64,000 nt of DNA from Bacillus_BD sp050389805 (GTDB taxonomy: Bacteria; Bacillota; Bacilli; Bacillales; Cytobacillaceae). Where the stretch lies: contig NZ_CP130945.1 of NCBI RefSeq assembly GCF_050389805.1, forward strand, positions 4,588,001 through 4,652,000. Direction: 5' to 3'. The notes beneath the pieces were generated by a model. The model made no database searches and was not told the origin of the DNA. It saw only the letters and a program-made list of their open reading frames with translations. Within the stretch, counting starts at the first letter, position 1; each line of letters opens with the position of its first letter. The translations under genes were made by a program, and so were the position numbers. Shown here piece after piece: positions 54,444-62,232 of this stretch.

Positions 54444-55583
54444 ATGGTAGATGAGCAAGATTTACTATTAAAGAAACTAGTAGATTATCGAAGAGAACTG
54501 CACGAACATCCTGAACTCTCCATGAAGGAATACAAAACAACGGATAGAATTAGACGCTGGCTCCAAGAGGCTGGAATTACGATATTAGAATTTCCATTGG
54601 AAATCGGAGTAGTTGCAGAGATTGCCGGAGCGCAACCCGGTCCTACGATTGCCTTGAGAGCGGATATTGATGCCTTGCCGATTCAAGAGAACACAGGATT
54701 GCCCTTTTCATCGAAAAACGATGGAGTGATGCATGCATGCGGGCATGATTTTCACACCGCTTCTATGATTGGTGCCGCAATTCTTTTACAAAAACGAAAG
54801 AACGAAGTAAAAGGGAACGTCCGTATTATTTTTCAACCAGCAGAGGAAATTGCACAAGGCGCCACTTTCATCGAAAAGGCGGGTGTATTGGATGGAGTCG
54901 AGGCGATTTTCGGGATGCATAATAAGCCTGAACTACCTGTTGGAACGATCGGCGTACGCGAAGGCTCTCTAATGGCTAGTGTGGATCGGTTTGAAATTGA
55001 AGTAACAGGTGTTGGCGGTCACGCTGGAATTCCCAATAACAGCATTGATCCGATTGTCATTTCCAGTCAAATCGTTACGGCATTACAGTCCATCGTTAGC
55101 CGGAATTTAAGCTCGTTTCATAATGCGGTCATCAGTGTGACAAGGATGACTTCAGGAAATACATGGAACGTCATTCCTGAAAAGGCAGAGCTTGAGGGAA
55201 CGGTCAGAACGTTTCAAAAAAAAGCTCGTGAAGCGATTCCCGAATTAATGAAGCGCACAGCCGAAGGAATTGCTCAATCCTTTGGGGCTAAAGCAGAATT
55301 TCGTTGGTATCCTTACATGCCGGTATTGGAAAACACTCCAGAATTTAAAAAGGTGGCAGCCGAAACGGCGGTTGAGCTTGGTTACGAAGTTGTGGAAGCT
55401 GAGCAAAGTCCTGCAGGAGAAGACTTCGCTCATTATTTAACGAAAATCCCTGGATTTTTCGTCTGGATGGGGGTAGACGGTCCAAAAGAATGGCATCACC
55501 CTGCTTTCACATTAGACGAAAACGCCCTAATCGTAGCAGCCAACTACTTTACCCAGCTTGCTATCAACGTGAGTCACAAATGA
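54444..55583 (+). CDS. M20-family amidohydrolase (AbgA/AbgB or hippurate-hydrolase-like)
   Basis: The 379-residue zinc peptidase of subfamily M20D has its metal ligands in ALRADIDALPIQENTGLPFS and VMHACGHDFHTASMIGAA, the catalytic Glu pair in IIFQPAEEIAQGATF, a dimerisation domain with GVGGHAGIPNNSIDPIVISS and a final ligand block, SPAGEDFAHYLTKIPGFFVW. Such enzymes cleave N-acyl amino acids or p-aminobenzoyl-glutamate in the cytoplasm. The next gene encodes an AbgT-type transporter, so import and cleavage of an N-acyl-glutamate-like compound is likely. GAAGGAGGGG lies before the ATG. The stop codon lies inside a dispersed palindromic repeat. Confidence 0.9.
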   Translation: MVDEQDLLLKKLVDYRRELHEHPELSMKEYKTTDRIRRWLQEAGITILEFPLEIGVVAEIAGAQPGPTIALRADIDALPIQENTGLPFSSKNDGVMHACGHDFHTASMIGAAILLQKRKNEVKGNVRIIFQPAEEIAQGATFIEKAGVLDGVEAIFGMHNKPELPVGTIGVREGSLMASVDRFEIEVTGVGGHAGIPNNSIDPIVISSQIVTALQSIVSRNLSSFHNAVISVTRMTSGNTWNVIPEKAELEGTVRTFQKKAREAIPELMKRTAEGIAQSFGAKAEFRWYPYMPVLENTPEFKKVAAETAVELGYEVVEAEQSPAGEDFAHYLTKIPGFFVWMGVDGPKEWHHPAFTLDENALIVAANYFTQLAINVSHK

Positions 55584-55608
55584 GTCAGGGGACCTTCCCT
55601 GCGACTCA
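55581..55608. repeat. Dispersed palindromic repeat overlapping a stop codon
   Basis: TGAGTC and GACTCA frame a GGGGACCTTCCC core. The first three bases are the TGA of the amidohydrolase gene. Confidence 0.6.
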
Positions 55609-55671
55609 TTTCCTAGTATTTATATAGATTTAATTTTAATAAAATAATAGATTTAGGGAGAAAAAACAAAT

Positions 55672-57186
55672 ATGGACACACATCAAGAAAAAGGTAAATT
55701 TGTTCGATTTTTAAATGGGATTGAGCGGGTTGGTAACAAGCTTCCTGATCCGTTTATTCTGTTTGTTTCACTAGCTGTACTCGTCGCGATTGTATCATGG
55801 GTCATCTCTTTATTTAATATAACCTTTGAACAGCCCGGAACCGGGGAAATCGTTGCGATTAAGAGTTTGTTATCTAAAGAAGGACTTCAGTTTATGCTGA
55901 CTTCCACATTGAAGAATTTTGTCGGGTTCGGACCACTCGGAATTGTATTAACGATGATGCTTGGGATTGGTCTAGCTGACAAGGTGGGGTTACTTGAAAC
56001 ATTTATTAAAAATACAATTCTACGGGCACCAAAAGCGATTATTACCTACGCGGTCGTTTTTACGGGAATCATTGGGAATATCGCTGGAGATGCAGCCTTT
56101 GTGATCATTCCCCCACTTGCCGCTATGGTATTTTATAACGTAGGGAGACATCCATTAGCCGGTCTTGCTGCCGGATTTGCCGGAGTAGGATCAGGTTTTA
56201 CCGCTAACATTCTAATTACGAACACAGATGCCGTAATGTCCGGGATATCATCCCAAGTTATGGAATCAATGAATGCAAGTGTTACCGTTACGCCAGTGGA
56301 TAACTGGTACTTCATGGCGGTATCAGCCATCGTACTCTCTATCGTAGGGGCATGGATCACAGAGAAAATCGTGGAACCAAGACTTGGCACCTATGAGGGA
56401 GACATGAAAAAGGAGTTTCATGATACAACCCCTCTTGAAAAGAAAGGTTTGCGTAATGCAGGGATTGCAGCGCTCGTGTATATTGGTTTATTATTGGTTT
56501 TAATCTTTATTCCGGACTCATTCCTTCGTAACGAAAATGGCGGTTTAATCCCATCGCCTTTACTTGCTGGGATTGTACCGATTGTTACCTTGTTCTTCAT
56601 TACCGTTGCGGTTGCTTACGGAGTGACGGTTAATAAAATTAATAGCTCCAAAGATGTCCCAAAATATATGGGAGAAGCGTTAAAGTACATGTCCAGTTTT
56701 ATCGTTCTGATCTTTGCGGCAGCACAGTTTATTGCCTACTTTGAATGGTCCAATATTGGATCATGGTTAGCTGTCAGCGGCGCAAACTTCTTACAAAACG
56801 TTGGGGTTACAGGCATTATTGTCGTGGTTGCTTTTACTTTGCTAACCGCTTTGTTAAACCTGTTGGTCTTTAGTGGAGCAGCGTTGTGGGCACTAGAGGC
56901 TCCAGTGTTTTTAAAAATGTTCTATCTATTAGGCTATCATCCAGCATTCATTCAGGCAGCATACCGAATCGCTGAATCAGCTACCAATACCTTAACTCCA
57001 ATGAACCCATATTTCGTAGTAGTACTAGGGTTTATCAGAGAATATGATAAAAAAGCCGGTATGGGAACATTGATTTCACTAATGCTACCATACAACCTAA
57101 TCTTCCTAGCAGTCTGGATTATCCTATTGCTAATCTTTGTATTCTTAGGAATTCCATTTGGGCCTGGTGTTGGGGTGTATTACTAG
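55672..57186 (+). CDS. AbgT-family transporter (p-aminobenzoyl-glutamate or drug/H+ antiporter)
   Basis: The 504-residue membrane protein has about 11-13 helices. FLNGIERVGNKLPDPFILFV at the N terminus, GIIGNIAGDAAFVIIPPLAA and ESATNTLTPMNPYFVVVLGF are conserved AbgT-family segments. E. coli AbgT imports p-aminobenzoyl-glutamate, while other members export sulfonamides. Location 88 bp after the M20D amidohydrolase gene supports an uptake-and-cleavage pair. GGGAG lies about a dozen bases before the ATG. A stem-loop terminator follows at 57258. Confidence 0.9.
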   Translation: MDTHQEKGKFVRFLNGIERVGNKLPDPFILFVSLAVLVAIVSWVISLFNITFEQPGTGEIVAIKSLLSKEGLQFMLTSTLKNFVGFGPLGIVLTMMLGIGLADKVGLLETFIKNTILRAPKAIITYAVVFTGIIGNIAGDAAFVIIPPLAAMVFYNVGRHPLAGLAAGFAGVGSGFTANILITNTDAVMSGISSQVMESMNASVTVTPVDNWYFMAVSAIVLSIVGAWITEKIVEPRLGTYEGDMKKEFHDTTPLEKKGLRNAGIAALVYIGLLLVLIFIPDSFLRNENGGLIPSPLLAGIVPIVTLFFITVAVAYGVTVNKINSSKDVPKYMGEALKYMSSFIVLIFAAAQFIAYFEWSNIGSWLAVSGANFLQNVGVTGIIVVVAFTLLTALLNLLVFSGAALWALEAPVFLKMFYLLGYHPAFIQAAYRIAESATNTLTPMNPYFVVVLGFIREYDKKAGMGTLISLMLPYNLIFLAVWIILLLIFVFLGIPFGPGVGVYY

Positions 57187-57206
57187 ATGATTCTTGGGGC
57201 CGTTGT

Positions 57207-57236
57207 TGAAACGTAGGGACGGTTCTACTTGTTTCA
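57207..57236. repeat. Dispersed repeat, GGGGACGGTTCT family
   Basis: TGAAACGTAGGGACGGTTCT is followed by ACTTGTTTCA; outer TGAAAC and GTTTCA are inverted. Confidence 0.6.
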
Positions 57237-57257
57237 CTTTTGAGCAAGAATTACTAG

Positions 57258-57287
57258 AGATGGTGCCGCAAGGCATCATCTTTTTTT
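57258..57287 (+). terminator. Terminator after the AbgT-type gene
   Basis: AGATGGTGCC and GGCATCATCT form a 10-bp stem with one G-T pair and a GCAA loop, followed by T residues. Confidence 0.85.
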
Positions 57288-57338
57288 GCCTACTCTTAAT
57301 CATTGTCATTTTAATCACTTTCAATAATAGAGCATGAC

Positions 57339-57386
57339 AAAGGGGTATTCTAGCATTTGCTATCGCAAACGCTAGAATACCCCTTT
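57339..57386. terminator. Bidirectional terminator between AbgT-type gene and prs paralogue
   Basis: The arms AAAGGGGTATTCTAGC (57339-57354) and GCTAGAATACCCCTTT (57371-57386) are a perfect 16-bp stem that continues into an inner TTTGC/GCAAA pairing. It serves the convergent genes on either side. Confidence 0.85.
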
Positions 57387-57399
57387 TTGGACAGAGTGA

Positions 57400-57426
57400 T
57401 GAGTCAGAGGGACAGGTCCTCACTCA
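57400..57426. repeat. Dispersed palindromic repeat overlapping the prs stop codon
   Basis: TGAGTCAGAGGGACAGGTCC is followed by TCACTCA. The TGA stop of the PRPP synthetase gene (minus strand, 57422-57420) lies within it. Confidence 0.6.
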
Positions 57427-58376
57427 AATAACACACTGACGGGTTTTTCTTCGTGAACCCGAATTATGGCTTCTCCTATTAATTCCCCTACAGACAAGTA
57501 TGTTAGTTTATCAATTCTCTTCTCTTCAGGGAGTTTAATTGTATTCGTGACGATTAATTCTTTAATCGGGGCACGTTCAATTTTTTCAATCGCATTTTCA
57601 GAAAGGATTGGATGGGTAACAGCCGCATATACTTCCTTCGCCCCGTTTTCGACTAATGTCTTTGCACTCAATGTGATTGTATCTGCAGTGTTGATCATGT
57701 CATCAATAAGAATACACACTTTTCCGTTGACTTCCCCTACCATGGTCGTGATTTCCACTTCATCTGGATGAGGTCTGCGCTTGTCAATAATCGCAATCGG
57801 TGCATGTAAATACTCCGCTAATTTACGAGCACGTGACACGCCATTGTGGTTCGGCGTTACAACGACAATATCCTCTCCGTCCAACTGTTGGTCCAATAAG
57901 TACTGAGCCAAAATCGGCATTCCGACTAAGTGATCGATTGGGATATTGAAAAAACCTTGTAGTTGTGGAGCGTGAAAATCAATTGTCATCATCCGGGTTG
58001 CTCCCGCTTTTTGCAGAAGGTTGGCAACTAGCTTGGACGTAATCGGTTCACGCGGTTTCGCTTTCCGGTCTGAACGAGCATAGGCATAGTACGGAACGAC
58101 CGCTGTAATGGATTTCGCCGAGGCGCGTTTCAAGGCATCCACCATGATTAATAGTTCCATTAAGTGTTCATTCACCGGAGCATTCGTGGATTGAACCACA
58201 AACACATCACATCCACGTACACTTTCTTCAATATGGATTTGAATTTCTCCGTCGCTAAATCGAGCAACAGAACATTTGCCAAGCTCAAGCCCAATCGCAT
58301 CCGCAATTTGCCCAGCCAACTCACGATTGGAGCTTAAAGAAAATACCTTCAAATTTGGATCTAGATAAGAATTCAT
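57420..58376 (-). CDS. Divergent ribose-phosphate pyrophosphokinase paralogue
   Basis: The 318-residue protein aligns along its full length with bacterial PRPP synthetase (LDPNLKVFSLSSNRELAGQI at the start, EEKPVSVLFE at the end). Several functional loops depart from the canonical enzyme. The PRPP-binding loop reads IDDMINTADT (residues 224-233) where VDDIIDTAGT-type sequences are normal. The nucleotide region has PNHNGV (175-180) instead of PDHGGV. RSDRKAKPREP replaces RQDRKARSREP. It stands alone between dispersed repeats and is not next to glmU, so it is likely a second copy beside a housekeeping prs. It may have altered activity or serve as a regulatory subunit. GAGGGGG precedes the ATG. 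Confidence 0.88.
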   Translation of the reverse strand: MNSYLDPNLKVFSLSSNRELAGQIADAIGLELGKCSVARFSDGEIQIHIEESVRGCDVFVVQSTNAPVNEHLMELLIMVDALKRASAKSITAVVPYYAYARSDRKAKPREPITSKLVANLLQKAGATRMMTIDFHAPQLQGFFNIPIDHLVGMPILAQYLLDQQLDGEDIVVVTPNHNGVSRARKLAEYLHAPIAIIDKRRPHPDEVEITTMVGEVNGKVCILIDDMINTADTITLSAKTLVENGAKEVYAAVTHPILSENAIEKIERAPIKELIVTNTIKLPEEKRIDKLTYLSVGELIGEAIIRVHEEKPVSVLFE

Positions 58377-58874
58377 ATTTACCCCCTCATTTCTCGATAC
58401 ACGGGGACGGTTCTCAGCGTTTCATTTTCCCCTGTATGCAAAAAGCCTTTTAGTTCTTTAGCTAACTTTTCCCCTGCTTTTCTAAGCAAGCAATCGTAAA
58501 TAATCAATAAAAATAGAGTTCCTTTACAATTTCTCATTTTAGTTCCGCTTCTACATTTTATCCTGTCAGAGTAATAGAATCAATTTCTGCTTCCTGTATC
58601 TTTTTTATGAGTCAGAGGAACAGGTCCCACTTATTGTGCTTTTGCAACTTCCGAAGAAACATGGGGGACGGTTCTCAGCGTTTCATTTTGAACCTAGAGT
58701 TAGACATCAAAGTGAGATTCCCTTCCCCCCTTCTCACTACTACACAACAAAAAAACGGACCCCTAGTTCGCTTCCGCAAACATAAGATCCGCTTTATCTT
58801 CTATCTCGTCTTGAGTGAGGGACAGGTCTCATAACTCAATGAGTCACGGGTCCTGTCCCTGCGCCCCAGTTCCC
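58377..58874. repeat. Repeat-filled gap with four dispersed elements
   Basis: This gap without a gene contains GGGGACGGTTCTCAGCGTTT elements at 58398-58425 and 58656-58688. It also has GAGTCAGAGGAACAGGTCCC at 58609-58628 and a double palindrome with GAGGGACAGGTCTC and GGGTCCTGTCCCTG at 58811-58868. Elements of two families alternate here. Confidence 0.65.
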
Positions 58875-60218
58875 TTACTCAAACCTTAACGCCTTATTAG
58901 GCTGCAATCGCGCAGCTTTAATGGCTGGATAGATGCCGCAAATGCACCCGATCCCGATTGATGAGAACAGGGCGAGTTTGACAAGCCATATCGGCATGGA
59001 TAGGGAAAAGATCGATATGGACCCATTCCACCATTCTACAAAACCAAAGCCCAACGCGAGCCCGATTGCTCCACCCAATGTGCACAGCAGCAGGGTTTCA
59101 AAGAAAAATTGGTATAGGATTTCGATGGTGGAAGCCCCTAATGCTTTTCGAATTCCGATTTCGCGTGTCCGCTCTCGAACGGACATGACCATGACGTTCA
59201 TGATCCCGACACCACTAATGAGTAAAGCGATGGCTGTAATGCCCGTCAGCATCACCTGTAAGATTTGTGTCACCTTATTAATGGCTTCTAGCATCTCCGT
59301 TTGTTTGACAATACTAAAATCGGCTTCTGAATGATGGACCCGAACAGCGGAGTACACGTCCTTTTCCACTTGTTCTAGCTCGTCAACCCCATTCGGCTGT
59401 ACATAAATACTCGTTAAGTTCTTCACACTCGTCACTTCTAGTACCATTTCAATAGGAATCACGATACTATTATCCGTCGTCATCCCGAGGGTTGCTTGCG
59501 GTTCTAATACACCCACTACCTTAAAGGGCACACCATGGATCAGAACTTCCTTTCCCACTAATGTTGGTTTGACCTCTTCCGCTCTTACGCTCGTTCCGAT
59601 AAGCCAATCGAACATCCTCTGCCACCATTTCTGATTCTGTCCATCGTTACCGCCCTCTTCCATCACCGGTTCTTGCATTTGCTCCTCCAGCAAGGCGGAA
59701 TGGATTCTACTGCCGAGTACAACAACCCGCTCCATCCCTTCTGCCTCTTCCTTTGAAAAAAAGCGTCCTTCCGCTAAACCCGTATGCATTACGTCTGGAT
59801 AAGTCACACTCGTCCCGATGATCAGCCCTTCAACCGCTACGGCATTCTTTTGTTCACTTTTCTTATAGTCAATTCTTCCGACTGTTTCAAGTATAGGTGT
59901 AACGGACTCCACGGAATCCACCTTTTCAATTTCCTTCACATCGTTGTAGGTCAACGTACTAGGAGCACCAGACATCCCGCTCATAAAATTAAAGTTGCCG
60001 GTTTCGTCCCCTAACACCCGTCCAGGAACAACCATCATCTGCTCTGCACCTAGTCCACCTAATTGCTTCATAATGGTATCCTTGACTCCAAGCGCAATCG
60101 ATGACAAAACGATAACAGCAAATACGCCAATGATAATGCCCAACATGGATAACAGCACACGAAATTTATTCGCCCAAAGTCCTAGACATGCTAATTGAAA
60201 TGAAGTAACGAGCTTCAT
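58875..60218 (-). CDS. MacB-like ABC transporter permease
   Basis: The 447-residue protein has one N-terminal helix (VLLSMLGIIIGVFAVIVLSS), a long extracytoplasmic MacB-PCD domain (about residues 45-315) and three C-terminal helices (with GVGIMNVMVMSVRERTREIG as the FtsX-like signature). An inserted stretch near residues 190-215 with NDGQNQKWWQRMFDWLIGTS is longer than usual. These mechanotransmission-type permeases work with a MacA-like adaptor or alone to expel peptides, lipoproteins or antibiotics. Its ATG overlaps the stop of the ATPase gene (ATGA), so the two are translationally coupled. No adaptor gene is seen in the window. Confidence 0.88.
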   Translation of the reverse strand: MKLVTSFQLACLGLWANKFRVLLSMLGIIIGVFAVIVLSSIALGVKDTIMKQLGGLGAEQMMVVPGRVLGDETGNFNFMSGMSGAPSTLTYNDVKEIEKVDSVESVTPILETVGRIDYKKSEQKNAVAVEGLIIGTSVTYPDVMHTGLAEGRFFSKEEAEGMERVVVLGSRIHSALLEEQMQEPVMEEGGNDGQNQKWWQRMFDWLIGTSVRAEEVKPTLVGKEVLIHGVPFKVVGVLEPQATLGMTTDNSIVIPIEMVLEVTSVKNLTSIYVQPNGVDELEQVEKDVYSAVRVHHSEADFSIVKQTEMLEAINKVTQILQVMLTGITAIALLISGVGIMNVMVMSVRERTREIGIRKALGASTIEILYQFFFETLLLCTLGGAIGLALGFGFVEWWNGSISIFSLSMPIWLVKLALFSSIGIGCICGIYPAIKAARLQPNKALRFE

Positions 60219-60886
60219 AACTGAACCTCCTTCAGCACCCCGCCTTTTAACATCATGGTCCTTTGAGCTCTTTTCGCTACCTCTGCATCATGTGTGATCA
60301 AAATAATGGTCACCCCTTTTTGATGTAAATCATCGAAAATATTCAGGATAAACTCTGTATTTTCCTCATCCAAGCTCCCAGTCGGCTCATCTGCCAACAA
60401 AAGGGCCGGCTCATTCACAATCGCTCTCGCAATGGCTACACGTTGCTTTTGACCGCCTGATAGCTGATGGGGCTTCTGCCTCATTTTTGCCTGTAACCCA
60501 ACTGATTCGATTGCTTTTCGCACGTATTCCTTTTTACGAATGAACCACTTTCGATTATAAATAAGTGGAAGCATGACGTTTTGATAGATCGATAGATTCG
60601 GGATCAGCTGAAAGTTTTGAAAAACAAACCCCATCTGTTCATTCCGGAGTTGCGTCAGCTTCCCCTTACTCAGGGTGTTAATCCTCCTGTCTTCATACCT
60701 ATATTCACCAGCATCCGCCGTTTCAAGTGTTCCTATAATATTCATTAGCGTACTTTTCCCTGACCCCGATGAACCCATAATGGCCACATATTCACCTTTG
60801 TCTATAGAGAAGTCCAAATTCTTCAGCACTAACTCCTTTCCAGCAGCTGATCTATAGGACTTATGGATATTTGATAATGTGATCAT
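60215..60886 (-). CDS. ABC transporter ATPase of the LolD/MacB type
   Basis: The protein of about 223 residues has Walker A GSSGSGKSTLMNIIGTLET, a Q-loop, MGFVFQNFQLIPNL, signature PHQLSGGQKQRVAIARAI and Walker B ALLLADEPTGSLDEEN, ending in the switch His of IILITHDAEVAKRA. This is the standard partner of MacB/FtsX-like permeases. The frame opens with a GTG at 60916, but GGAAAGGA at 60903-60896 lies nine bases before ATG 60886, which I take as the start. It overlaps the permease gene by four bases. Confidence 0.92.
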   Translation of the reverse strand: MITLSNIHKSYRSAAGKELVLKNLDFSIDKGEYVAIMGSSGSGKSTLMNIIGTLETADAGEYRYEDRRINTLSKGKLTQLRNEQMGFVFQNFQLIPNLSIYQNVMLPLIYNRKWFIRKKEYVRKAIESVGLQAKMRQKPHQLSGGQKQRVAIARAIVNEPALLLADEPTGSLDEENTEFILNIFDDLHQKGVTIILITHDAEVAKRAQRTMMLKGGVLKEVQL

Positions 60887-60895
60887 TCCATTCAT

Positions 60896-60903
60896 TCCTT
60901 TCC
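60896..60903 (-). promoter_or_regulatory. Ribosome binding site for the ABC ATPase
   Basis: GGAAAGGA on the minus strand, nine bases before ATG 60886, decides the start over the upstream GTG and ATG in the same frame. Confidence 0.6.
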
Positions 60904-60972
60904 GATTAAATGACACCTTTGGGAATGAAACACCTCATGCCCAACTTTTGCGCATCAGCAGACATCTTCAGA

Positions 60973-61002
60973 GTGAAACAAAAAGAACCGTCCCTGTGTT
61001 TC
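60973..61002. repeat. Dispersed repeat, GGGGACGGTTCT family, inverted orientation
   Basis: GTGAAACAAAAAGAACCGTC followed by CCTGTGTTTC is the same family as at 54335 and 57207, on the other strand. It ends 10 bp before the stop of the flippase gene. Confidence 0.6.
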
Positions 61003-61011
61003 TTTCCTTTT

Positions 61012-62232
61012 CTAAGCACCAGCAGACGTTTTCACTTGTTTCTTCTTGAAATCATTTAAGAGGTAGATCGATATCATGAGTAATACTTTCACGATACTTG
61101 CAGCTAATCCCCCTATCGCAAATCCCATTAAACCGTATAAATGGTAAAAGAGGATGACCCCTACCATATAGATGATGACATTCGTGGCACTGATGACCAT
61201 CTGCCAGTTCATATGGTTAAACCGGAGTACAATCGGATGGATCGTAGAGGCCATCATGTCAATCATCGCCGTGGCTATCGTGATCGGGATTAATTTCATC
61301 GACTCCTCCGCCCATTTTGGATATAGGAATTGTAAAACAGGATGACTGATCAATACCGTGACAAAATAACCGATTACCCCGATGACAAGGGAAAGGAACA
61401 ACACATAAAAAAAGTGCTGCCTTTTCATTTTTTCCATTCTCGCCAAATAACTTAGCATGACACTGCTCACCGGTGTAATTGCCATGGAGATGATTTTTCC
61501 CAAAATGGTTGCCGTATAATAAACGGACACCGCCGCTGGTCCGATTAAGGGAAAAATTAAAAGTTTGTCTGCATAGATTAAAACGTTTTTCATAAACGTT
61601 GACAAAAATAAAATGAAACTCTTATACGTTGTTTTTTTAAATAACGGGGTTCTTGTTAGTTTTTCTTTTAAAAGAATCGAATGTCTCATGATATAAAGCA
61701 GACTCAAGGCTGACCCTACGATATAAATAAATGGCCAATACCCTGTTATCCAAAAGACGAGCAAGCCCAATCCATATCCAATCCCTAAAATGACATTATT
61801 GATGAGGATGGCTTTATAATTTAACGTAATCCGAAAACTCACGATTAAATACTCTCTCGTTAGATTTAAACAGGAAAGCAAAATCATGAAGAGTACACTA
61901 CTAAAGGAAAAAGCCCCCTCGTAGTAGATCGTACCGACAATCATCATACATGCATTAATGACAACAGCACCAAGAAGCAGAATATTAAAATCACCCTCTA
62001 TCTGCTTCTTTTCATAATCGATATTGGTCAGTAGCCTTATATTATTCAGGACATTCCCAAACGGCTGGCTTAGTAAAGTGGAAAGACTGACTAATGTGAT
62101 AACCAAGCCATATTGAACATCACCGAGTCTTGAACCGATGACGGGTAAAATCACGAGCTGAAGAATCAGGATGGGCAGAGCCGTAGCGATGATATTTAAA
62201 ATCGTATCGATGATGATTTTCTTTTTGAGCAT
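61012..62232 (-). CDS. Polysaccharide flippase-like membrane protein (Wzx/MATE-like)
   Basis: The 406-residue membrane protein has about 12 helices. The start KKKIIIDTILNIIATALPIL and then PVIGSRLGDVQYGLVITLVS is the usual opening of polysaccharide transporters, with a conserved Arg and Gly-Asp region in the first loop. It probably flips a lipid-linked repeat unit of the third glycan cluster. AAAGGGAGAG lies about eight bases before ATG 62232, so the start is firm, although it falls inside the 3' end of the preceding gene. The two genes overlap by 113 bp in different frames. Confidence 0.82.
   Translation of the reverse strand: MLKKKIIIDTILNIIATALPILILQLVILPVIGSRLGDVQYGLVITLVSLSTLLSQPFGNVLNNIRLLTNIDYEKKQIEGDFNILLLGAVVINACMMIVGTIYYEGAFSFSSVLFMILLSCLNLTREYLIVSFRITLNYKAILINNVILGIGYGLGLLVFWITGYWPFIYIVGSALSLLYIMRHSILLKEKLTRTPLFKKTTYKSFILFLSTFMKNVLIYADKLLIFPLIGPAAVSVYYTATILGKIISMAITPVSSVMLSYLARMEKMKRQHFFYVLFLSLVIGVIGYFVTVLISHPVLQFLYPKWAEESMKLIPITIATAMIDMMASTIHPIVLRFNHMNWQMVISATNVIIYMVGVILFYHLYGLMGFAIGGLAASIVKVLLMISIYLLNDFKKKQVKTSAGA

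Noticed and set aside
57145..57423. A 92-codon minus-strand frame between the transporter and prs paralogue
   Set aside because: It spans two terminators and two dispersed repeats, so it is not a plausible gene.
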